A stretch of 5,824 nucleotides of DNA from assembly GCA_900554845.1 (NCBI GenBank), contig USIY01000159.1:1-5824 (forward strand), written 5' to 3'. Origin of the DNA: an uncultured Bacteroidales bacterium (GTDB lineage: Bacteria; Bacteroidota; Bacteroidia; Bacteroidales; Muribaculaceae). The notes beneath the pieces are model-generated. The model searched no databases. It worked only from the letters and a program-made list of their open reading frames with translations, and was not told the origin of the DNA. Shown in pieces: positions 1 through 5,057 of the stretch; position 1 is the first letter of the stretch, and each line of letters opens with the position of its first letter. Position numbers and translations under genes: made by a program.

Positions 1-412
1 CTATGGGATCTATATATGACGTGATTTCATAAGGTCTTACCTCAAAAGGTGTGGATTCCCCCTTGAAATATGGATTTTCCCATGCGGCCTCAAGATCCTG
101 GCCCAATTCGGCCGTCACCCTATATGTGGCGGGAGCCTTCAGAGTGACTACTTCCGGCATCTCCCCATATAAAAAGCTGTCGGTCGCAACGCTTTCACCA
201 TCTTTGATGAAATTGATCTTGAACTTACTCAGATCTATGTCGTTTCCGGCACGGGTCACCAATATCTCGTCATCGGTCGTCGACAGATCGAGCGCCGATT
301 TCAGCACCTGTCCCTCGTCTTCGGACATCACAGGGTCGAAATTATTGTCTTTGGAACAACCTGTGGCCAATAATGTTGCCGCCAGCAGCGACAGTATATA
401 TTTATTATTCAT
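1..412 (-). CDS. DUF4493-type surface lipoprotein, 3'-truncated by the window edge
   Basis: The gene starts at the ATG complementary to 410-412 and runs off the left edge with 137 complete codons visible. Residues 1-18 form a lipoprotein signal peptide (MNNKYILSLLAATLLATG) followed by the lipidated Cys19. The next residues, SKDNNFD, are polar and acidic, resembling the export signal of surface-exposed Bacteroidota lipoproteins (inference). From about residue 34 the protein resembles DUF4493. It has a TRA segment near 53-55, a strand ending around GEMPEVVTLKAPATYRVTAE (83-102), and the motif ENPYFKGEST (112-121), matching EYPCFKGSNT in the neighbouring gene product. The two are therefore paralogues. 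DUF4493 has no established biochemical role; a cell-surface, adhesin- or glycan-related job is only a guess. The start lies 10 bp after the stop codon of the upstream gene, so the two are probably co-transcribed. Its C-terminal architecture is not visible. Confidence 0.82.
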   Translation of the reverse strand, partial: MNNKYILSLLAATLLATGCSKDNNFDPVMSEDEGQVLKSALDLSTTDDEILVTRAGNDIDLSKFKINFIKDGESVATDSFLYGEMPEVVTLKAPATYRVTAELGQDLEAAWENPYFKGESTPFEVRPYEITSYIDPI

Positions 413-422
413 TTACTTAATC

Positions 423-3011
423 TTATTTGCGGCGGCGCGGAGCGGCAGTAACCGTCACATCGTCCGTATATCCGAGTTTAACATTGTCGAGAGTCAGCAC
501 AGAACCGACGGCAAAAGCCACATACTCATTGGTCGGTATGTTATTATTTAATCCATTGTAACCACTAATACTGAGATCTGAGCCTGATGGAATATTCAGC
601 CCAGGCCCCAGATCTGTATCGTCTCTCATGGAACGGAACCGCACATACAGCTTAGCGGCCTTCTTCCCGAAGGGATATTCAGGAATTCTGATTGTTACAG
701 ACTTCATATCAGAACTTGCTGATAGATATTCTGTCTTCTCCGCAATAACTGCACCCGAAGCATCATACACATGAATATCGGCCTGCGCCTGATGATCTTT
801 ACGGGGTGCATATTTATATTCGAATGTCAAAGTCATGGGACGTGAATTGAAAGCCACACCATTGCTACGATGTTCAGTACCATCATAACTATATTCTCCA
901 AGGAAAAGGACACCTTCCGATATATTCAAACCTCCCGGATATTTACCACTATACGTTTGATGATCTCTATCTCTTTCAGGAAGCGTACCATTATGACTAT
1001 AGCCCACAGTACGGATTATGCAAACGCCGTTATCAAGATAAGTTGAAGGCACAACAAACCATGTATTCAATGGATTTGAGCCTGAATATGCTGTTTTGGC
1101 ATTTAACGAGGTCCATCCAGCCGGCGCAAAACGGTCAATAGTTGTGTGCCATTGGTAGCTTAATGCTCCAAATGTACCTCCTGTATCTATATTTTGAAAA
1201 TAAACACGGTCTCCATTTTCCGAGAAATTGCCGTTCGGCACATCAGCCGCTGCCTCTGTTGTAAACGCAGGAATTGTCTTCTCGAAAGATCCGTTGATTT
1301 TCAGCTTATAGGCCTCATACTGAGTATTTGCGGATAATCCTTTGATCCTTATCATTCCATTGGCCTCGTCACGGATCACATTCGCCGGAGTAACTCCGGC
1401 ATTACCGTTGAAGATGTCCAGATTGTTGGTCAGGAACTGCTTCATCTCCGCATCGTCGGTATCGATTCTGAATACCACGAACTTGGCGAAGGCATCCACA
1501 GTCACACTGTACGCCGGACCATTCACCGAAACCGGTACCGTCTCATTTATTTTGCCGTAGTTGCTCTCTATCTGAACGGTTTCTGTGGTAGCACTTGGAA
1601 CAGGCAGCACATAAGTATAAGTGTAGGGATAAGGAGCGCCAGCGGACGCCGAGGCGGTCACGTTCTTTATTTCCAGATTCTTGTTGCCTATACTGAACTT
1701 GATACGGTTCTTAAGCTGCTCGGAATTGGTGTTGACAACCAGACTGAGTTCCTCGGCCATATAATCGATATTGCCCGCGCTCTTGATGGTGTACTCAGTC
1801 TTGGCGACATTAGCTTTAAGAGAGACCGCTCCCGCAGACGTATCCGATACAGTCTCCGTGGAAATACGCCCCATAGCATCCTTGGCAGTTACCTGAACGC
1901 TATATTTGCCTGCCGGAAGCTTGCCGAGGAAATCCTTCACATTCACAACCGCCATCTTGCCCGGATTCTTGAAAATTCCGGAAACCTTCACACCCTCGTT
2001 GGCAAGCAACGCCTGAACGGATTCCGAAGCGCCCACCAATTCCACGCTTTTGCCGAAACTCGGCTCATAAGTTCCCTCTTCTGTAGCCACATCGAGAGTT
2101 ACCTCCTGGAAACCTGCGAATGAATATATGTCAAACTGAGGACTGACGGCCAGCTCGTCGTACTCCATCATTTCTATAGGGGTGCCCGACGTGAAGTTTG
2201 TGGCGCGGACTTCCGGAGCCGGCGAATCAAAAAGATCGTCGCCAAGAGTTATCTTTATGGTTTCGGTGGCGACTTCCTCGGAGAACTGTATATCCAGCTC
2301 CATGTCCCCTTTGGTGACATTGCCCGTGGCATTGACGGTAATCACATAATGATGACGTGGAGAGGCCTTGAATTTGGCAGGTTCCACCGTCACGGTCTTT
2401 CCCTGATCATTGGCGAACGTCACTTCCAGACGGACATCCTCGTTTCCCGAAGGATCGATGAACGCCGGACGCGTCTCGTCTTTTGCGAATATCACGCGCT
2501 CATCGTGACCTGCGGTCTTGATTGCCGCGCTGTGATTCGGATAAATCGCCGTGAAGGCGTCAGTGTAACGCACGGACACCATCGCGTTGGCGAGAGTGGC
2601 GGCGACAGTCACCGGAGTCGTGGCGCCGGGTGACACATGGACCGTATTGCTTCCTTTGAAACAGGGATATTCGAAACCTTGTGTCGCGAGGTCGCCGTAC
2701 TTGGCCTCGATGGTATAGTCTCCTATGGGAAACTCCTTCTCCTGGTCGAAAGCGTCAAAACTATCCCAGTTTTTGCTGTATGAATTGTCACTTTTTGTAA
2801 GGCTCACCCCGAATTCGTTTACATCCGGGACAAAGGGACACATCGTGTCGTCGGCGCGCGTGTTGTGCATCAGCCGCCCGTCGGACTCAAGGTTGAGCGC
2901 GATGCCCCCCATCTGGTCCGAGCCGCTCCATGGATTGTCGTCGTTGCAGCCGGTAATCGCAAGAACCGGCGCCAACGCCAACAAAAGCGGCCATTGTAGA
3001 AATCTTTTCAT
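423..3011 (-). CDS. DUF4493 lipoprotein with C-terminal PCMD-like domain (862 aa)
   Basis: I chose the ATG complementary to 3009-3011 because it begins a proper lipoprotein signal peptide: MKR, a hydrophobic stretch, then lipobox ITGC with Cys22. In-frame ATGs at 3044 and 3122 would put a polar extension before it. NDDN after the Cys suggests outer-membrane surface export (inference). Residues about 35-255 are DUF4493-like, with NTRA (50-53), a beta strand at PIGDYTIEAKYGD (95-107) and EYPCFKGSNT (114-123). Residues about 260-500 look like beta-rich Ig-like modules. Residues about 500-586 resemble FN3, ending GLSANTQYEAYKL (558-570) and PAFTTE. Residues about 592-850 resemble PCMD (putative carbohydrate metabolism domain). 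Its hallmarks are NGNF (593-596), PAGW (630-633), EGVLFLGEYSYDG (699-711), GVAFNSRPMTLTFEYKY (718-734) and GSVLTLDNVKLGY (836-848). The protein ends in a basic PRRRK. The leader is A-rich without a Shine-Dalgarno. The exact function is unknown; no catalytic motif is seen, and a binding or structural surface protein is most likely. Base composition shifts along the gene. Confidence 0.87.
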   Translation of the reverse strand: MKRFLQWPLLLALAPVLAITGCNDDNPWSGSDQMGGIALNLESDGRLMHNTRADDTMCPFVPDVNEFGVSLTKSDNSYSKNWDSFDAFDQEKEFPIGDYTIEAKYGDLATQGFEYPCFKGSNTVHVSPGATTPVTVAATLANAMVSVRYTDAFTAIYPNHSAAIKTAGHDERVIFAKDETRPAFIDPSGNEDVRLEVTFANDQGKTVTVEPAKFKASPRHHYVITVNATGNVTKGDMELDIQFSEEVATETIKITLGDDLFDSPAPEVRATNFTSGTPIEMMEYDELAVSPQFDIYSFAGFQEVTLDVATEEGTYEPSFGKSVELVGASESVQALLANEGVKVSGIFKNPGKMAVVNVKDFLGKLPAGKYSVQVTAKDAMGRISTETVSDTSAGAVSLKANVAKTEYTIKSAGNIDYMAEELSLVVNTNSEQLKNRIKFSIGNKNLEIKNVTASASAGAPYPYTYTYVLPVPSATTETVQIESNYGKINETVPVSVNGPAYSVTVDAFAKFVVFRIDTDDAEMKQFLTNNLDIFNGNAGVTPANVIRDEANGMIRIKGLSANTQYEAYKLKINGSFEKTIPAFTTEAAADVPNGNFSENGDRVYFQNIDTGGTFGALSYQWHTTIDRFAPAGWTSLNAKTAYSGSNPLNTWFVVPSTYLDNGVCIIRTVGYSHNGTLPERDRDHQTYSGKYPGGLNISEGVLFLGEYSYDGTEHRSNGVAFNSRPMTLTFEYKYAPRKDHQAQADIHVYDASGAVIAEKTEYLSASSDMKSVTIRIPEYPFGKKAAKLYVRFRSMRDDTDLGPGLNIPSGSDLSISGYNGLNNNIPTNEYVAFAVGSVLTLDNVKLGYTDDVTVTAAPRRRK

Positions 3012-3129
3012 TATAGTTGTTATTGTTTTTTCGCTACTTGTCATCTTTGCCCGAACTTCAGGACTGAGTGTAATAATCACCGCATATTCCGTTTTATTAT
3101 CAGAATCCGTCAAATTAAACACTCCGGAC

Positions 3130-3160
3130 TTTCCATTGTCTTATTTGACGGTTACTTTTG
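3130..3160 (+). promoter_or_regulatory. Candidate Bacteroidota promoter for the DUF4923 gene
   Basis: TTTC (3130-3133), a 19-bp spacer, and TACTTTTG (3153-3160) fit the TTTG-N19-21-TAnnTTTG pattern with one mismatch in the -33 box. Transcription from here would give a leader of about 165 nt that contains the CCAAT direct repeats. This is inferred by motif only; a promoter nearer to the start codon is equally possible. Confidence 0.33.
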
Positions 3161-3255
3161 ATAAGTACGGGCAACATAAGTTCAATTTATCGGCGAAGTT
3201 AATATATTTATTCCAATATTTAGATATGTTAACGTTGATATGTTTTACAATTGTC

Positions 3256-3326
3256 CCAATTTTACCAATAAACACTTATCGGGAAATCAAGGGAAAAGAT
3301 AGTAAAATTCCAATTTGACCAATAAA
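3256..3326 (+). repeat. 17-bp direct repeat pair, CCAATTT(T/G)ACCAATAAA
   Basis: The first copy is CCAATTTTACCAATAAA at 3256-3272 and the second is CCAATTTGACCAATAAA at 3310-3326. They differ at one of 17 positions and start 54 bp apart. Each copy itself contains two CCAAT pentamers in tandem with a 9-bp period. The second copy ends 6 bp before the ATG at 3333, so a protein bound there could block translation initiation or elongation of an initiating polymerase. A weaker partial match, CCAATATT, lies at 3213-3220. An operator role is inference; what is seen directly is only the repetition. Confidence 0.6.
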
Positions 3327-3332
3327 GTAATA

Positions 3333-4295
3333 ATGAAAACAATTAAGATGGCGATAGTGGCGCTGGGCATAGCGCTGCTGAGTGCAAACGCGGCGCAGGC
3401 CCAGGGTCTCAGTGACATTTTCGGGGCATTGGGCAACATGATCGGCGGCAATTCACAGTCCGGCAACGGCCAAACGTCCGGCAACGGAGGAGACAACATC
3501 CTCGGCAATCTTCTGGAAGGAGTGTTCTCCAGCAGCAACATCACCGTCCGGGACATGGCCGGCGTGTGGACCGCCAACGGTCCGGCGGTATGCTTCCAGT
3601 CGGAAAACTTCCTGAAGCAAGCCGGCGGCAAAGCGGCCGCGGCCGTAGTGGAAAAGAAAATCTCTCCTTATTACAACACTCTCGGACTCAACGGAGCGGT
3701 CATAACGATCGAGACCGACGGTACTTTCTCCCTGAAAACAAAAATGGTGACACTGAAAGGCGACATCACTCCCGTGGAGGGCAAGAAAGGGGTGTTCAGC
3801 TTCAATTTCTCCATGTTGGGAATGAGACTTATGGCCGTCAACACTTATGTGGAGAAAACATCCAAATCAATGAGCATCATGTTCGACGCCACCAAACTCG
3901 TCTCGTTGCTCTCGGCGATCTCAAAGGTGGTGAACATCCAGACGCTAAGCGCCATAACAAAAATACTCGATTCCTACGACGGACTCTGCGTTGGCTTCCG
4001 CACCGACAAGACCGGCTCCGTCCAGGGGGAGACGACAGGCTCAGACAGCGGACTCTCCGGGCTCGGCACACTTCTGAACGGGCTCGGACTCGGAGGTTCC
4101 AATCAGAACAATAACGGCGCCAACAACGGCTCCGGCTATAATTCCAATACGAACAACAACTCGAACTCCGACAATTCCGCAATCAACGACTCTGTCAACG
4201 GCAACGCTTCCAACAGCGGAACACAGTCGCAGGAATCGGTCAATGAAAGCATCGACCGACTCCGCAACATTCTTGGCGGTTCCAAAAAGAAATAA
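3333..4295 (+). CDS. Secreted DUF4923 family protein with Asn/Ser/Gly-rich tail (320 aa)
   Basis: The ATG at 3333 starts a Sec signal peptide (residues 1-23, cleavage likely after AQA, before QGLSD). A TTG six codons upstream is in frame but would put polar residues before the signal. There is no Shine-Dalgarno; the leader is A-rich. Residues about 25-65 are a Gly/Asn linker with LSDIFGALGNMIGG (26-39) and NILGNLLEGVF (55-65). Residues about 70-223 match DUF4923 as I remember it. The matching features are DMAGVWTANGPAV (74-86), SENFLKQAGGKAAA (90-103), a central strand ITIETDGTFSLK (124-135), and the closing SYDGLCVGF (214-222). Function is unknown; the fold is probably a small beta-sandwich or lipocalin-like periplasmic protein. 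Residues 256-300 are low complexity (17 Asn and 10 Ser of 45), followed by a short helical end, ESIDRLRNILGGSKKK. That tail goes beyond the usual end of the family as I recall it. Two cysteines, C87 and C219, fall in conserved segments. Confidence 0.8.
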   Translation: MKTIKMAIVALGIALLSANAAQAQGLSDIFGALGNMIGGNSQSGNGQTSGNGGDNILGNLLEGVFSSSNITVRDMAGVWTANGPAVCFQSENFLKQAGGKAAAAVVEKKISPYYNTLGLNGAVITIETDGTFSLKTKMVTLKGDITPVEGKKGVFSFNFSMLGMRLMAVNTYVEKTSKSMSIMFDATKLVSLLSAISKVVNIQTLSAITKILDSYDGLCVGFRTDKTGSVQGETTGSDSGLSGLGTLLNGLGLGGSNQNNNGANNGSGYNSNTNNNSNSDNSAINDSVNGNASNSGTQSQESVNESIDRLRNILGGSKKK

Positions 4296-4296
4296 T

Positions 4297-4316
4297 TCCG
4301 GAGATTATAATCCGGA
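4297..4316 (-). terminator. Candidate terminator hairpin at the convergent DUF4923/ribE junction
   Basis: TCCGGA at 4297-4302 and again at 4311-4316 can pair as a 6-bp GC-rich stem around the 8-nt loop GATTATAA. On the minus strand the stem is followed by a T-rich stretch (complement of 4284-4296, ATTATTTCTTTTT on that strand), which suits rho-independent termination of ribE. On the plus strand no T-run follows, so help to the DUF4923 transcript would be limited. The ribE stop codon (complement of 4305-4307) sits in the loop. The stem is short, so confidence is modest. Confidence 0.4.
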
Positions 4317-4934
4317 GAGACGGGCAAGATATTTGCCTAAAATATCGAATTCCAAGTTCACGACCGTACCGACTCTGATTTCACAGAAGTTGGTATGGTC
4401 GTGCGTATATGGTATGATGGCGTTCATGAATCGGCACGACATCATGTCGGGATGCTCCGCTGTCGCGTCCTGCGGATCGCAGACAGTGAGCGACACTCCG
4501 TTCACTGTCACGGAACCCTTGTCGACAGTCACATAACCACGGCGCGCCATCTCGCGGGGAACGTTGTAAGCGAACGTGTAATACCAAGAGCCGTTGGCCT
4601 CGCGGACGTCGGTGCAGACGGCCGTCTGGTCCACATGACCCTGCACGATATGTCCGTCAAGGCGCCCGTCGATGCGCATGCTCCGCTCCAGATTCACAAG
4701 CGAACCAACCTCAAGAAGACCCAGGTTGCTCCGCTCCAGAGTCTCCTTGATGGCCGTCACTGTATAGGAGCCGTCACCGATGGCCACCACTGTGAGGCAC
4801 ACTCCGTTGTGCGACACCGACTGATCTATCTTCAACTCGTCGACGAAAGGACACGACAATGTGATATGCAGATTGTCCCCCTCACGGCGCAGTCCCTCCA
4901 CACGGGCCGCGCACTCCACTATTCCTGAAAACAT
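4305..4934 (-). CDS. ribE: Riboflavin synthase, alpha subunit (209 aa)
   Basis: This enzyme converts two molecules of 6,7-dimethyl-8-ribityllumazine to riboflavin plus 5-amino-6-ribitylaminouracil, the last step of riboflavin synthesis, in the cytoplasm; family members are homotrimers. The start complementary to 4932-4934 gives the hallmark N-terminus MFSGIVE; an ATG 13 codons earlier (4973) only adds an unrelated leader. Two lumazine-binding barrels are visible. Barrel 1 covers about 1-97, with SHNGVCLTV (41-49) and NLERSMRIDGRLDGHIVQGH (81-100) crossing into the second. Barrel 2 covers about 98-200, with KGSVTVNGVSLTV (139-151), TNF (181-183) and NLEFDILGKY (193-202). The length matches the family. 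The gene stands alone, convergent with the DUF4923 gene (9 bp between stops) and divergent from the ATPase gene. No FMN riboswitch is visible, as the leader is too short. Symbol usage varies (ribE or ribC in different species). Confidence 0.96.
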   Translation of the reverse strand: MFSGIVECAARVEGLRREGDNLHITLSCPFVDELKIDQSVSHNGVCLTVVAIGDGSYTVTAIKETLERSNLGLLEVGSLVNLERSMRIDGRLDGHIVQGHVDQTAVCTDVREANGSWYYTFAYNVPREMARRGYVTVDKGSVTVNGVSLTVCDPQDATAEHPDMMSCRFMNAIIPYTHDHTNFCEIRVGTVVNLEFDILGKYLARLSGL

Positions 4935-4977
4935 ATTATTCAAAAATTCTAATTTAATTCTAAGTTTGCTCAACTTC

Positions 4978-5009
4978 TTTGCAAATATAGAAAAAATACG
5001 CTAAATTTA
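4978..5009 (+). promoter_or_regulatory. Candidate promoter for the ATPase gene
   Basis: TTTG at 4978-4981, a 20-bp spacer, and TAAATTTA at 5002-5009 match TTTG-N19-21-TAnnTTTG except for the final base. The predicted leader is about 40 nt. It overlaps the candidate ribE -7 box on the other strand: the two boxes abut as TTTGCAAA at 4978-4985, so the two genes may compete for polymerase. The rest of 4935-5057 is AT-rich and shows no other feature. Confidence 0.48.
4982..4989 (-). promoter_or_regulatory. Candidate -7 box for ribE
   Basis: On the minus strand this reads TATATTTG, a full match to the Bacteroidota TAnnTTTG -7 element. It lies 48 bp before the ribE ATG, giving a predicted leader of about 40 nt. 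No clear TTTG -33 box is found 19-21 bp further upstream, so strength cannot be judged. Confidence 0.45.
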
Positions 5010-5048
5010 CGAGTTGAAATCTGATTTTAATTAACGGCATTAATTAAC

Positions 5049-5054
5049 AGGAAG
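5049..5054 (+). promoter_or_regulatory. Shine-Dalgarno-like site AGGAAG
   Basis: AGGAAG ends three bases before the ATG at 5058. It supports that start, which is also the first ATG after an in-frame stop at 5028-5030. None of the other genes here has such a site. Confidence 0.45.
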
Positions 5055-5057
5055 ATT

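Larger units (their letters stand above)
3012..3332. other. Divergent AT-rich intergenic region between the lipoprotein operon and the DUF4923 gene
   Basis: These 321 bp separate two divergent envelope-protein genes and should hold both promoters. Open frames crossing it have no recognisable product and are extensions of antisense frames. For the minus-strand operon only a weak -7-like box is visible (TTAATTTG, complement of 3111-3118), without a convincing -33 partner. For the plus-strand gene a better candidate is at 3130-3160. The segment 3181-3332 is especially AT-rich and holds short direct repeats: GATATGTT at 3223-3230 and 3237-3244, and a 17-bp CCAAT repeat pair listed separately. No tRNA, riboswitch or strong hairpin was recognised. 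Confidence 0.7.

Noticed and set aside
3012..3122. Upstream in-frame starts (3122 and 3044) for the large lipoprotein
   Set aside because: They place a 37- or 11-residue polar extension before an otherwise perfect lipoprotein signal peptide, which would impair export. The start at 3011 also has the A-rich leader typical of the group.
2725..3318. A 197-codon plus-strand frame running into the divergent intergenic region
   Set aside because: Its first half is antisense to the signal peptide and DUF4493 domain of the lipoprotein, and the rest crosses AT-rich non-coding DNA. The product resembles no family and has no leader signal.
3566..4182. Alternative-frame Arg-rich plus- and minus-strand frames within the DUF4923 gene
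   Set aside because: Arg/Ser-rich composition typical of shadow frames in GC-rich genes; the DUF4923 frame has a signal peptide and recognisable domain.
4395..4928. A 177-codon plus-strand frame opposite ribE
   Set aside because: The minus strand is unmistakable riboflavin synthase; the plus-strand product is His/Arg-rich and unrecognisable.
4935..5057. An FMN riboswitch upstream of ribE
   Set aside because: The whole gap to the divergent gene is 123 bp and AT-rich, and the predicted leader is about 40 nt. The conserved FMN aptamer needs well over 100 nt of structured, GC-containing RNA, and none is visible.
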